From Actinoplanes italicus (GTDB taxonomy: Bacteria; Actinomycetota; Actinomycetes; Mycobacteriales; Micromonosporaceae): a DNA stretch of 64,000 nt. Both the position numbers and the translations under genes were made by a program. Below the pieces are notes generated by a model, which was not told the origin of the DNA, made no database searches, and worked only from the letters and a program-made list of their open reading frames with translations. The stretch lies in the NCBI RefSeq assembly GCF_003001815.1, contig NZ_PVMZ01000024.1, positions 1 through 64,000 on the forward strand, in the 5' to 3' direction. Below, piece by piece: positions 7,804-16,117 of the stretch; within the stretch, counting starts at the first letter, position 1, and every line of letters begins with the position of its first letter.

Positions 7804-8352
7804 GCGTGGTGAGCTGTGGCGCGCCCGTGGTCATAGGTCACCACGTTGCGGCCCGGCCCGGCCCGTGTGGTGATGTGTGGCGCGCGGGTGGGTGTGGGTC
7901 GCCACGTTGCGGAGCGGCCCGGCCTGCGTGGTGTTCTGTGGCGCGCGGGTGGGCGTGGGTCGCCACGTTGCGGAGCGGCCCGGCCTGCGTGGTGTTCTGT
8001 GGCGCGCGGGTGGGTGTGGGTCACCATGTTGCGGAGCGGCCCGGCCTGCGTGGTGTTCTGTGGCGCGCGGGTGGGTGTGGGTCGCCACGTTGCGGAGCGG
8101 CCCGGCCCGCGTGGTGATGTGTGGCGCGCGGGTGGGCGTGGGTCACCACGTTGCGGAGCGGCCCGGCCCGCGTGGTGATCTGTGGCGCGCCCGTGGGCGT
8201 AGGTCACCACGTTGCGGAGCGGCCCGGCCCGTGTGGTGATCTGTGGCGCGCCCGTGGGCGTAGGTCACCACGCAGTGGGACCGGCCGGGCCGCGTGGTGA
8301 TCTGCGGTGTGGATCGGGCTGTGGATCGGGCCACACATCACCACGCGGCGAG
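7804..8352. repeat. 61-bp tandem repeat array, nine copies
   Basis: Units begin at 7804, 7865, 7926, 7987, 8048, 8109, 8170, 8231 and 8292, exactly 61 bp apart. Each has GTGGTG near its start, a TGTGGCGCGC core, and GGTCACCACG or GGTCGCCACG later. The GTGGTGA and TCACCAC arms are inverted repeats within a unit, so single strands could fold into hairpins. There are no unique spacers, so it is not a CRISPR array. Long open frames on both strands through it are by-products of the repeat. The region 7687-8494 holds no supported gene. Confidence 0.92.
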
Positions 8353-8481
8353 GTGGCGTCCGCCGGTCGGCAGCTGCGGTCCGCGGGAGAAAAAGGGGCA
8401 AGGGGTGTGATCAGCCCACCGTGCCGGGAGGGTGGCCGGCGGTGACGCTGGTGCGGGTGGTTCGACGGCTTGACCGGCTCG

Positions 8482-8494
8482 TATGATCGCCGCC
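8482..8494 (+). promoter_or_regulatory. Leaderless promoter box of the LCP gene
   Basis: TATGAT at 8482-8487 is followed by seven bases and then the ATG at 8495. This is the spacing expected if transcription starts at the A of the start codon. It makes the ATG at 8483, which lies inside the box, an unlikely start. Confidence 0.5.
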
Positions 8495-9547
8495 ATGTCG
8501 AGCCAGCCCGACCCCGAGCAGACCGCGCGCATCTCCCTGCCGGGGGAGGAGCCGCAGCCGCCGGCGCCCACCAAGAAACGCCGCGCGCTGCGCTTTGTTC
8601 TCATCGCTCTGCTGGCCGGGGCGCTGCTCGGCGGTGGCGGGGCGGTCGCCGGCGGGCTCTACCTCCGCTCGGTGGAGAAAGACATCGTTCGCGTCGACGC
8701 CTTCGCCGAGGTGCCCGACGAGGGCCGCCCGGAGAAGGTCGTCCAGAAGGCCCGCAACATCCTGCTTCTCGGCAGCGACTCGCGTGATCCGGACGCCACC
8801 GGCGGTTCCCGCAGCGACACGATCATCGTGGCGCACCTGCCGGCCGACCGGTCCAGTGCCCAGCTGATCTCCATCCCGCGCGACACCTGGGTGCACGTGC
8901 CGCCCGCCAAGAACTCCAAGAACGGAAACCGGGACGCCAAGATCAACGCGTCGTACGCCTGGGGCGGCATCCCGCTGGTCGTGCAGACCGTCGAGAAGTT
9001 CACCGGTGTGCGCATCGACAACGTGGCGATCATCGACTTCGCCGGCTTCCAGGACATCGTCGACGCGCTCGGTGGCATCGATCTCTACATCGAGCAGGAC
9101 ATCACGTCGATCCACGAGCCGTTCCGCAAGTTCAGCCAGGGCGAGCAGCACCTCGACGGTGCCGCCGCCCTGGACTACGCCCGGCAGCGCAAGCAGTTCG
9201 CCGACGGCGACTTCGCCCGCATCCGCCACCAGCAGCAGGTGATCAAGGCGATCCTGGACAAGGCCGCCACCGGCGGGACGCTGGCCAACCCCGGCAAGCT
9301 CAACAGCTTCCTGCGGGCCACCGCCGACGCCGTCTCGGTCGACAAGACCATGTCGATCTTCGACACCGTGACCGAGATGCGCGACCTGCGCAGCGGCAAC
9401 CTCACGTTCCTGACCAACCCGTCGAAGGGCACCGGCCGGATCGGCGGCGAGAGCGTGGTTCTCCCCGACAAGGCCAAGGCGAAGGCCCTTTACGACGCGG
9501 TACGCGAGGACGCCGTCGACGACATCCTGCGGGCCTCCGGCGAGTGA
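8495..9547 (+). CDS. LytR-CpsA-Psr (LCP) cell-wall glycopolymer ligase
   Basis: The 350-aa protein has a short cytoplasmic, basic N-terminus, one membrane segment (RFVLIALLAGALLGGGGAVA, about residues 33-52) and an extracellular LCP domain. Visible LCP landmarks are LLLGSDSR, SRSDTIIVAHL and SIPRDTW, which carry the conserved Asp/Arg residues that bind polyprenyl pyrophosphate, and RIRHQQQV further on. LCP enzymes attach secondary cell-wall polymers to peptidoglycan or arabinogalactan-like acceptors. The C-terminal LytR_C domain is absent. The gene stands alone, and its final codons are part of a 29-bp triplication that continues beyond the stop. Confidence 0.9.
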   Translation: MSSQPDPEQTARISLPGEEPQPPAPTKKRRALRFVLIALLAGALLGGGGAVAGGLYLRSVEKDIVRVDAFAEVPDEGRPEKVVQKARNILLLGSDSRDPDATGGSRSDTIIVAHLPADRSSAQLISIPRDTWVHVPPAKNSKNGNRDAKINASYAWGGIPLVVQTVEKFTGVRIDNVAIIDFAGFQDIVDALGGIDLYIEQDITSIHEPFRKFSQGEQHLDGAAALDYARQRKQFADGDFARIRHQQQVIKAILDKAATGGTLANPGKLNSFLRATADAVSVDKTMSIFDTVTEMRDLRSGNLTFLTNPSKGTGRIGGESVVLPDKAKAKALYDAVREDAVDDILRASGE

Positions 9548-9609
9548 TCGCCATCGTGCGGGCCTCCGATGGGTGATCGCCATCGTGCGGGCCTCCGGCG
9601 GGTGACCGC
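9523..9609 (+). repeat. 29-bp triplication across the LCP stop codon
   Basis: Three copies start at 9523, 9552 and 9581; each carries TGCGGGCCTCCG and a GGTGA or AGTGA stop context. The first copy includes the LCP stop codon, so the extra copies lie downstream and do not alter the protein. The tail-to-tail neighbour ends at 9616. Confidence 0.85.
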
Positions 9610-9615
9610 CGCGGG

Positions 9616-10095
9616 TCACCTCCGCCCGAACCGCCGGACGTCGACGATCTGCAGGGCCAGCGTCGCCGCGAACTCGACCGAGGCCATCCGCACCGCCAGT
9701 CCCCGCGTCGGGTGCCGGTGCCCGTTGCGGGTCAGCCGGGCCAGCCAGCGCTTCTCCAGCTGGTGACGGCCCACGTAGGCCGCCGCCGTCAGGCCGACCA
9801 CCGCGACTCCGAGGATCGCCTTGCGCTTGTCGAAGGCCGGTCCCGGTTCCTCCTCGGCGGCCGGCGGCTCCGTGACCAGGAACGGCTTGTCCGCGACCAC
9901 CAGCTCCGGCTCGGGTTCCGGTTCGGCCCGCTCCGGGGCCACGGCGTATCCGGCGGCGGCCACGACGGCGACCGTACCGAGACGGGTCAGCCGCCGTCGC
10001 CACGGTGGGAGATCCCGGGCGGCGATCCAGGCTCCGCTGAGCCCGGCCTGCAGTGCGGCGGTCGCGACGGCCCGGGGATAGGAGACAGAAGACAT
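9616..10095 (-). CDS. Hypothetical membrane-associated protein
   Basis: This 159-aa protein is not recognised. It has two moderately hydrophobic stretches, LGTVAVVAAAGYAVA at residues 39-53 and AILGVAVVGLTAAAYVG at about 93-109. They flank an acidic, proline-rich spacer (PEPEPEL). The C-terminus is basic, with RNGHRHPTRG. The start ATG at 10095 is the only obvious choice. It is convergent with the LCP gene. Confidence 0.6.
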   Translation of the reverse strand: MSSVSYPRAVATAALQAGLSGAWIAARDLPPWRRRLTRLGTVAVVAAAGYAVAPERAEPEPEPELVVADKPFLVTEPPAAEEEPGPAFDKRKAILGVAVVGLTAAAYVGRHQLEKRWLARLTRNGHRHPTRGLAVRMASVEFAATLALQIVDVRRFGRR

Positions 10096-10117
10096 GGCAG
10101 AACCGTAGCCCCGGAGG

Positions 10118-10891
10118 TCAACGAGGCCCGGCCGCCCGCTTCACCAGGTCAGCGATCCGGGCCTCGGTCTCGGGGGTCAGCGCGGTCACCGCGAAGTACG
10201 TCGCCCACAGGTCACCCTCGTCGAGTCGTGCCTCGTCGCTGAAGCCGAGCATCGCGTAGCGGGACTTGAACTTGGCGGCCGCCTGGAAGAAACAGACGAC
10301 CTTTCCGTCCCGGGCGTACGCCGGCATGCCGTACCACAGCTTCGGGGTGAGTCCCGGCGCGGCCGCCCGGATCAGCTCGTGCACCCGCGAGCCCAGTACC
10401 CGGTCGTCGCCGGTCATCTCGGCGATCTTCGCGAGCACCTCGGACTCCTTGGCGCCCGCCTTCAGCTCCTTGGCGCGCTCCTTCATGGCACCGCGCTCGG
10501 CCTCGGTGAAGCCCTCGTACGTCTTCGTCATGATCTCTGTCCTTCCGGTGGGAACGGTGAGCCGGTGACGTCCACCGGCGATGGCGACGGTGAGCAGCAG
10601 GGCCGCCAGTTCCTTCTGGTCGAAGTGGGTGGCGGCGGTGTCCCAGAGTCGATCGGGCACCGGATCGAGGCGGGTCACCGCGTCGGTCAGGGCCAGCGCG
10701 GCCCGTTCCTCGGTGGTGGCCGCCACGGCCGGGCCGCCACCGCAGCCGTGGATCTCGGCCACCCGCCGCCGGCACAGTGCCAGCAGCGCGTCGCCGGGAC
10801 CGGCTGCCGCGACCGCACGTTCCAGAGCGGTCAGGGCCTCCCGTGCCCCGGGGATCAGGGTCACCGGGTCCGGCATCCGTTCGATCGGCAT
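10118..10891 (-). CDS. CMD-like domain fused to DUF1801 protein
   Basis: The open frame joins two families. Residues 1-115 resemble carboxymuconolactone decarboxylase/AhpD-like helices: LLALCRRRVAEIHGCGGG sits where such proteins have a CxxC or Cys-His site, but only the first cysteine of the pair remains. Residues 121-257 are a DUF1801 (YdhG-like) domain with KLWYGMPAYARDGKVVCFF. The internal MTKTYEGF at 10531 is preceded by GGAAGGACAG at good spacing, so a separate 137-aa DUF1801 protein may also be made from the same frame. Function is unknown for both. It is divergent from the STAND regulator at 11040. Confidence 0.7.
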   Translation of the reverse strand: MPIERMPDPVTLIPGAREALTALERAVAAAGPGDALLALCRRRVAEIHGCGGGPAVAATTEERAALALTDAVTRLDPVPDRLWDTAATHFDQKELAALLLTVAIAGGRHRLTVPTGRTEIMTKTYEGFTEAERGAMKERAKELKAGAKESEVLAKIAEMTGDDRVLGSRVHELIRAAAPGLTPKLWYGMPAYARDGKVVCFFQAAAKFKSRYAMLGFSDEARLDEGDLWATYFAVTALTPETEARIADLVKRAAGPR

Positions 10892-11026
10892 CGTCGCTCC
10901 CCTCGCTGGAACCAGCTGACCACCGGCCCGTGCCGCCCCGCGCCCGCCGTGGGACACCATGGGACAGTCATCTGGCCTCTCACCAGGGCGGATGTGCTGC
11001 CGGAAGGTCGCCGTGGGACGGGACGG

Positions 11027-11039
11027 TACGGTGTTGCAC
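11027..11039 (+). promoter_or_regulatory. Possible leaderless promoter box of the STAND regulator
   Basis: TACGGT at 11027-11032 is followed by seven bases and the GTG at 11040. A competing start at 11013 has GGAAGG five bases upstream, so the true start is unsettled. Confidence 0.35.
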
Positions 11040-13082
11040 GTGTCCGGCCCGCACGAGCGACTGGTGTCCCAGCTCGCCCAGATCAAGCAGGTGAGCGGCG
11101 TCAGCCTGCGCGCCCTCGCCGGGCAGGCAGGTCTGAGCAGCTCGTCGCTGTCCCGCTACCTGACCGGCCGGCTGATCCCGCCGTGGGAGGCCGTCGTCGC
11201 GCTGTGCCGGGCCGTCGGCCGCGACCCCCGGCCGCTGCGCCCGCTCTGGGCAGAGGCCACCAGGGCCGGCGCGACCCCGGCCCCGCGCCGCAACGATCTG
11301 CCCGCCGACCTGTTCGACTTCACCGGCCGTGAGACCGAGCGCGACCGCGTCGAGGAGCTGCTGCGTACGGCCGGGGCGGCGGCCGTCGACGGCATGGCCG
11401 GTGTCGGCAAGACGAGCCTGGCCGTGCACGTGGCGCACCGGCTGGCCGGCGCCTACCCCGACGGTGGCCTGTACCTGGACCTGCACGGCTTCACGCCCGG
11501 TCACGAGCCGCTGGAACCGTCGGCCGCACTGGAACGGCTGCTCGGCGCCCTCGATGTGGCCGTGCCGGCCGGGCTCGACGCCCGGGCGGGGCTGTGGCGT
11601 TCGGAGCTGTCCCGGCGACGGGTGCTCGTGGTCCTCGACAACGCCGCCGACGCCGGCCGGGTGCGGCCGCTGCTGCCGGGCGCCGGTCGTTCCGCCGTGC
11701 TGCTGACCAGCCGCAATCGCCTCGTCAGCCTGGACGGGGTGCCGCCTGTCTCGCTGGCGCCGCTCGGCGACGACGAGGCGGCGCGCCTGTTCGGCCGGGC
11801 CGCGGGCCTCGGCCCCGGTGAGCCGGACGAGGTGACCCCGGTGCTGCGGCAGTGTGGCGGGCTGCCGCTCGCGCTGCGGATGGCCGGCGCCCGGCTGCGT
11901 CACCGTCCCGGCTGGACGGTGGCGGTCCTGGCCGAGCGGCTCCGGGACGGCAACGGCCGGTTCGATGCCGCCTTCGGGATGTCGCTGCGCCAGCTCGACG
12001 ACGGGCAGCGGCGGGTGTTCCGGCTGCTCGGCGTGCTGCCGGGCGCCGGTTGCGACGCCGCCGCGGCGGCCGCGCTGACCGGGCTCCCGGACGGCCGCTG
12101 CGCGGAGGTGCTGGACGAACTGGTCGACGCGCACCTGGTGCAGGAGACCGCGCCCGGCCGGTTCCGGATGCACGACCTTATCCGGCAGTACGCGGCCGAC
12201 CTCGCGGCCGAGGAGGAGCCGGACGCCGAGGCCGCCGTCCGGCGGGTGGTGCGCCACTACCTGGCGGCCGCCCGCTCCGGCGACGAGGCATGGCTCGACC
12301 TGGAGTACCCGAACCTGGTGGCCGCCTTCGCCGCGGCGGTGCGCCTCGGCGAGGACGAGGTGGTGGCCGGGTTGCCTCCGGCGATGCGGGTGTGGTTCTT
12401 CCGCCGGCGGGGGACCGCGGACCACGTACGCCTCCTCGAAAAAGCCGCCGAGGCCGCCGGGCGTCTCGGCCGGGACCGGCAACGGGCGTCGCTGCTCGCC
12501 GACCTCGGGTTCGCGCACGCCGCCGCCGGGCGGCTCCGGGAGGCTCTGGCCGCGTACGAGTCGGTCGAGGCGGCCGACGACGAGCTGGCCGCCACGCTGG
12601 CTCTGCGGATAGGGTTCGCCCGCCGGGACGCGGGTGAGCCGGAGACCGCGCAGGCCCGGTTCCGGCAGGCGCGGGAGCTGTTCGAGAAGACCGGCAACCG
12701 GGCCGGGCAGTCGCAGGCGCTCGCCTTCGACGGCCTCGTGACGTGCGCGCTCGGGCGGCCGGAGGAGGCCGCCGGGCTGGCCAGGGCCGCGCTCGACCTT
12801 GCCGAGGGCCCGGCCCGGATCACCGGTCTGGTCGCGCTGGGCCTGGCCACGTCGTCACTGCCGGAGCTGCACGAGGCGTTGCGGCTGGCCGGGGAGAACC
12901 GGCTGCCGCACCAGCAGGCCTGGTGCCACAGTCAGATCGGGGTGGCGCTGCGCGAGTCCGGCGACGCGGCGGCGGCGCTGGAACACCACCGGCAGGCGCT
13001 GGAGCTGCTGGAAACGCTCGCCGAGGTGCAGCTGGAGATCGAATGCCGGCGAGAGTACGAGAAAACGCGCACCGTGGCCTGA
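11040..13082 (+). CDS. XRE-HTH / NB-ARC / TPR STAND regulator
   Basis: The protein of about 680 aa has three parts. An N-terminal XRE-type helix-turn-helix reads SLRALAGQAGLSSSSLSRYL. An NB-ARC ATPase follows, with Walker A DGMAGVGKTSLA, Walker B VLVVLDNA and the GLPLAL motif. The C-terminal third has alpha-helical TPR-like repeats rich in Ala and Leu. This is the architecture of Streptomyces AfsR-like or defence-type STAND proteins, which bind ATP and respond to an unknown ligand. The start is uncertain between 11013, 11031 and 11040. It is divergent from the CMD-DUF1801 gene. Confidence 0.85.
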   Translation: MSGPHERLVSQLAQIKQVSGVSLRALAGQAGLSSSSLSRYLTGRLIPPWEAVVALCRAVGRDPRPLRPLWAEATRAGATPAPRRNDLPADLFDFTGRETERDRVEELLRTAGAAAVDGMAGVGKTSLAVHVAHRLAGAYPDGGLYLDLHGFTPGHEPLEPSAALERLLGALDVAVPAGLDARAGLWRSELSRRRVLVVLDNAADAGRVRPLLPGAGRSAVLLTSRNRLVSLDGVPPVSLAPLGDDEAARLFGRAAGLGPGEPDEVTPVLRQCGGLPLALRMAGARLRHRPGWTVAVLAERLRDGNGRFDAAFGMSLRQLDDGQRRVFRLLGVLPGAGCDAAAAAALTGLPDGRCAEVLDELVDAHLVQETAPGRFRMHDLIRQYAADLAAEEEPDAEAAVRRVVRHYLAAARSGDEAWLDLEYPNLVAAFAAAVRLGEDEVVAGLPPAMRVWFFRRRGTADHVRLLEKAAEAAGRLGRDRQRASLLADLGFAHAAAGRLREALAAYESVEAADDELAATLALRIGFARRDAGEPETAQARFRQARELFEKTGNRAGQSQALAFDGLVTCALGRPEEAAGLARAALDLAEGPARITGLVALGLATSSLPELHEALRLAGENRLPHQQAWCHSQIGVALRESGDAAAALEHHRQALELLETLAEVQLEIECRREYEKTRTVA

Positions 13083-13113
13083 AAGAGTGAGGTGGCGGCG
13101 ACTCTCCGTCCAC

Positions 13114-13125
13114 TACGTTACCGGC
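13114..13125 (+). promoter_or_regulatory. Leaderless promoter box of the lipoprotein gene
   Basis: TACGTT at 13114-13119 lies six bases before the ATG at 13126, the usual leaderless arrangement. No ribosome-binding site is present. Confidence 0.45.
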
Positions 13126-13623
13126 ATGCGTCGGTACCTCGCCCTAGTCCCGCTCCTGTTCCTGACCGCCTGCGGCGCCACTCCGGCCGCCACCTCGCCG
13201 GCGGTCACCACTCCTCCTACCGGCTCCACTCCGGAATCCACCGAGGCCGCGCCCTCGCCCTCCCGGGCCGCCGGTTCCGCGGCGCCGGCCGGGCCGCAGT
13301 ACGCGTTCCTCAAGTCGAGCGATCCGGCCGCCCGGGAGGTCACCTACGACCTGGTCGAGTGGTACGAGGGCAAGGCCGCCGCGAAGGCCTGCGCCGCCGA
13401 CGGTGAGAAGCCGGCCGAGAACGACTGGTGCGTCGGCTACTACATCCGCAACAACAACACGAAGCTGCGCACCGTGAAGCTGGCCGACGACGCGAAGATC
13501 CGGGTCGTGGTGGACGGGGAGCTGAAGCCGGTCGAGCTGGAGACCGTGGGACCGGACATGCTCTTCAAGTTCACGATCAAGAACGGTCAGGCCGTCGAGA
13601 TGGAGCACATCTACCTGCCCTGA
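13126..13623 (+). CDS. Secreted lipoprotein, unknown function
   Basis: The 165-aa protein begins with a lipoprotein signal, MRRYLALVPLLFLTAC, so Cys16 should be lipidated at the outer face of the membrane. A low-complexity Thr/Ser/Pro/Ala linker runs to about residue 58. It is followed by a folded domain of about 105 residues with two cysteines (KACAADGE and NDWCVGYY). The domain is not recognised. No operon partner is evident. Confidence 0.75.
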   Translation: MRRYLALVPLLFLTACGATPAATSPAVTTPPTGSTPESTEAAPSPSRAAGSAAPAGPQYAFLKSSDPAAREVTYDLVEWYEGKAAAKACAADGEKPAENDWCVGYYIRNNNTKLRTVKLADDAKIRVVVDGELKPVELETVGPDMLFKFTIKNGQAVEMEHIYLP

Positions 13624-13668
13624 TGATATCGACGAACTTGACAGCCTTGGAGCGGGTGCGGAGACTTC

Positions 13669-13691
13669 TAGGATCCCTGTGAGCGTTCACA
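13669..13691 (+). promoter_or_regulatory. Promoter with LacI-type operator before the lectin/beta-helix gene
   Basis: TAGGAT at 13669-13674 can serve as a -10 box. The near-palindrome TGTGAGCGTTCACA at 13678-13691, centred on CG, follows at once and matches the form of LacI-family operators. This position would block transcription when the site is occupied, suggesting sugar-controlled expression of the secreted protein. Confidence 0.5.
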
Positions 13692-13731
13692 TTCCCCGAT
13701 GTGAGCCGAATCTCCCCCATAAGGAATCCCC

Positions 13732-15348
13732 ATGAGCTCCCCCGATCCCCGTCGGCGGTGGCGCGCGGCACTGGCTGCTGTCGTCGTCACCGCCCTGGCC
13801 GGCGCGGGCACCGTGTTCGGCCTCCAGCAGGCGAACGCCGCCACGGTCAACACCACGGCCTGGTACGTCCTGGTCAACCGCAACAGCGGCAAGGCCATGG
13901 ACCTCTACAACCTGGCCACCAACGCCGGTGCCGGCATCAACCAGTACACCCGCAACGACGGTAACTGGCAGCAGTGGCAGTTCACCGACGTCGGAAGCGG
14001 CTACTACAAGATCAAGAGTCGGCACAGCGGGCTCGTGCTGGAGATGCCGAACGCCACGGACGGCACCCAGCTGGTCCAGAACGCCGACAACGGTTCCACC
14101 CGCCAGCAGTTCACCCTCAAGGACTCCGACAGCGGCTACGTGCGGCTGCTCAACCGGCACACCGGCAAGGCCGTCGAGGTCTGGGAGCACTCCACCGCCG
14201 ACGGCGCGGTCGTCGCCCAGTACGCCGACCTCGGCAATCCCAACCAGCAGTGGCAGATGGTGCAGGTCGGTACCGGCGGCGGCAGTACCAGCGGCTGTGG
14301 CTCCGGCACGTTCCAGTCCGAGGTGACCGTCAGCGGCAGCACCTGGACCGCCCGCAACGCCGCCGGCAGCGCCGTCTACACCGGCACCGACTTCCGCGCC
14401 GCCGTCCAGGCCGGCATCGGCAGTCTCACCGCCGGCCGCACCTCGATCCAGCGGGTCGTCGTCCGCGGCAACGGCAGCATCAGCGCCGGCGCCCGCATCT
14501 CGCTGGCGAGCTACACGTCCCTGTCGGTCTGCGGCACGATCAATGTGACCGGCTCCGGCAGCGGCGACTACGCCCCGATCTACGCCCGCGGCGTCAGCAA
14601 CATCGAGGTGCCCTACCTCAACGTCACCGGCGCACCGATCTACGGCATCTTCATGCGCAACGTCACCAACGTGTGGCTCGGCCAGATCGACATGCGGCTC
14701 AGCGCCGGCCTCGGCGTCCGCATCGACAACCGCGGCGACACCAGCCAGTGGACCCGCAACGTGCGCATCGACAACGTCTACGTCCAGGGCGCCAGCTCGC
14801 ACGCGGTGGAGACCTACGGCGTCGACGGCATCACCATCGGCACCGTCACGGCCCGCAGCGTCGGCGAGTCCGGCCTGCTCCTCAACCAGACGATCAACGC
14901 CACGGTGGGTACGGTCGACGCCGACAACGCCGGTGCGGGCACGGGTTACGCCGCCTTCCGGATGGCCAACCGCAACGGCCGGATCGGCAGTTCCTACACC
15001 AACAACATCAAGGTGGGTACGGTCAAGGCGCGCGGCGGCGGACGCGGCATCTTCTGCGTCTCGGAGAGCGGCGGAGCCACCATCGACCGGATCGACATCG
15101 CCAACACCGGCAACAACTCGATCCTGCTCGAGAACTGCTACAACGTGACCATCGCAGCGGTCTCCGGCACGGTCAGCGGCGGTGGTGAGGTCCGCATCGC
15201 GGCCCGCACCGAGTTCGCGCCGTCCTCGGGCATCCGGTTCCAGAACCTGACGGTCAGCAACACCAACATCACCTGGAGCCCGTGCACGGGCAGCAACAAC
15301 ACGATCAGCAACGTCACCCGATCGAACTCCACATTGACCTGGTGCTGA
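13732..15348 (+). CDS. Secreted ricin-B lectin (CBM13) plus parallel beta-helix protein
   Basis: The 538-aa protein has a Sec signal ending in QQANAA (about residues 30-36). Next is a ricin-type lectin domain of about 140 residues with repeated Q-x-W signatures (QQWQFTD, NQQWQMV). A Gly/Ser linker leads to a right-handed beta-helix of about 350 residues, rich in Asn and short repeats such as NVTNVWLGQI. Proteins of this build bind and often depolymerise plant or microbial polysaccharides, but the catalytic class cannot be told. The ATG follows AAGGAATCCCC. A LacI-like operator lies upstream and a strong terminator downstream, so it is a single-gene unit. Confidence 0.85.
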   Translation: MSSPDPRRRWRAALAAVVVTALAGAGTVFGLQQANAATVNTTAWYVLVNRNSGKAMDLYNLATNAGAGINQYTRNDGNWQQWQFTDVGSGYYKIKSRHSGLVLEMPNATDGTQLVQNADNGSTRQQFTLKDSDSGYVRLLNRHTGKAVEVWEHSTADGAVVAQYADLGNPNQQWQMVQVGTGGGSTSGCGSGTFQSEVTVSGSTWTARNAAGSAVYTGTDFRAAVQAGIGSLTAGRTSIQRVVVRGNGSISAGARISLASYTSLSVCGTINVTGSGSGDYAPIYARGVSNIEVPYLNVTGAPIYGIFMRNVTNVWLGQIDMRLSAGLGVRIDNRGDTSQWTRNVRIDNVYVQGASSHAVETYGVDGITIGTVTARSVGESGLLLNQTINATVGTVDADNAGAGTGYAAFRMANRNGRIGSSYTNNIKVGTVKARGGGRGIFCVSESGGATIDRIDIANTGNNSILLENCYNVTIAAVSGTVSGGGEVRIAARTEFAPSSGIRFQNLTVSNTNITWSPCTGSNNTISNVTRSNSTLTWC

Positions 15349-15353
15349 ATTAC

Positions 15354-15383
15354 GGGGCCGTTCCCGCACCCGGGAACGGCCCC
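15354..15383 (+). terminator. Strong hairpin terminator
   Basis: A perfect 13-bp stem, GGGGCCGTTCCCG with CGGGAACGGCCCC, has a four-base loop (CACC), five bases after the lectin/beta-helix stop codon. There is no T-tract, as is common in high-GC actinobacteria. Confidence 0.85.
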
Positions 15384-15456
15384 GCTCCACGCCCCGCGCA
15401 CGACTCGCGAGATCGTCGATCATCGGTAGAGTGCGAGGCGAGGGGAGGCATATCCG

Positions 15457-15930
15457 GTGGGCAAACTCCTGGTGTGGCTCGGCGCGGCGATCATTTTCGC
15501 GCTTTTCGTCAAATTCGTCACCGGAGTGATCGGCGACGTCTACGACAACGCCGTCGGTTACGTCTTCCACAGGGAGGAATGGACCCTTCGCGCTGAGATC
15601 GAGAAATTTTACGCCGACCTCGACAAGCAGGACCACGCCGGTCAATTCGATCTGCTCGCCGCCCAGCTGGATCCCGCGGTCCTCCAGGTGTGGTCGCTCG
15701 ACGAGTGCCGCGAGCGTATCGAGAGCCGGCCCGGCGCCAACGTCGACTCCAACTACGAGATCACCGCGGTGTCCGGTCCCGAGGCGCTGTCGATCACCTT
15801 CGGGGACAAGGGCGTGGAGAGCGGCACCGTCTACACGATCGACTGGAGGATCGCCGCCGGAACCCGGACCATGCAGACCTTCGCGGGACGGACCGAGGCC
15901 GGCTACACCTGGTTCACCTCCTGCGACTGA
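15457..15930 (+). CDS. Small membrane-anchored hypothetical protein
   Basis: The 157-aa protein has one N-terminal membrane segment (LLVWLGAAIIFALFVKFV, residues 4-21). Its soluble domain has about 130 residues, with two cysteines (DECRERI and the C-terminal TSCD). The mixed alpha/beta composition and length suggest an NTF2-like fold, but this is a guess. The GTG start is well supported by GGGGAGG. It lies alone between the terminator at 15354 and the next operon. Confidence 0.65.
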   Translation: MGKLLVWLGAAIIFALFVKFVTGVIGDVYDNAVGYVFHREEWTLRAEIEKFYADLDKQDHAGQFDLLAAQLDPAVLQVWSLDECRERIESRPGANVDSNYEITAVSGPEALSITFGDKGVESGTVYTIDWRIAAGTRTMQTFAGRTEAGYTWFTSCD

Positions 15931-16117
15931 CCGCCTCTTCCCCGCGCTGAGGGAGGGCAGGGTCGGGTCTTCGTCGGCTGTCAATTGACTGACAGGCGGG
16001 TGTGTGAATCGGATAGCGGACATGCGCCGGGCGGCGACCGTTCCATCGATTCCGGCAATGATTCATCGGACGCGCGTCCGCGCGGTTTCGCCGAATCGTC
16101 ATCCGGAGATCGCATTC

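Noticed and set aside
7683..8210. A His/Arg/Pro-rich repeat protein on the reverse strand
   Set aside because: The 61-bp period is not a multiple of three, so the peptide repeat shifts frame each unit, and no ribosome-binding site or domain is visible.
7804..8352. CRISPR array
   Set aside because: The 61-bp units adjoin without unique spacers, are not fully identical, and no cas gene is present.
13687..16023. A reverse-strand open frame of 778 codons opposite the lectin/beta-helix and small membrane protein genes
   Set aside because: The forward genes have signal peptide, lectin motifs, ribosome-binding sites and terminators. The reverse frame has only Asp/Val/Gly-rich low-complexity sequence.
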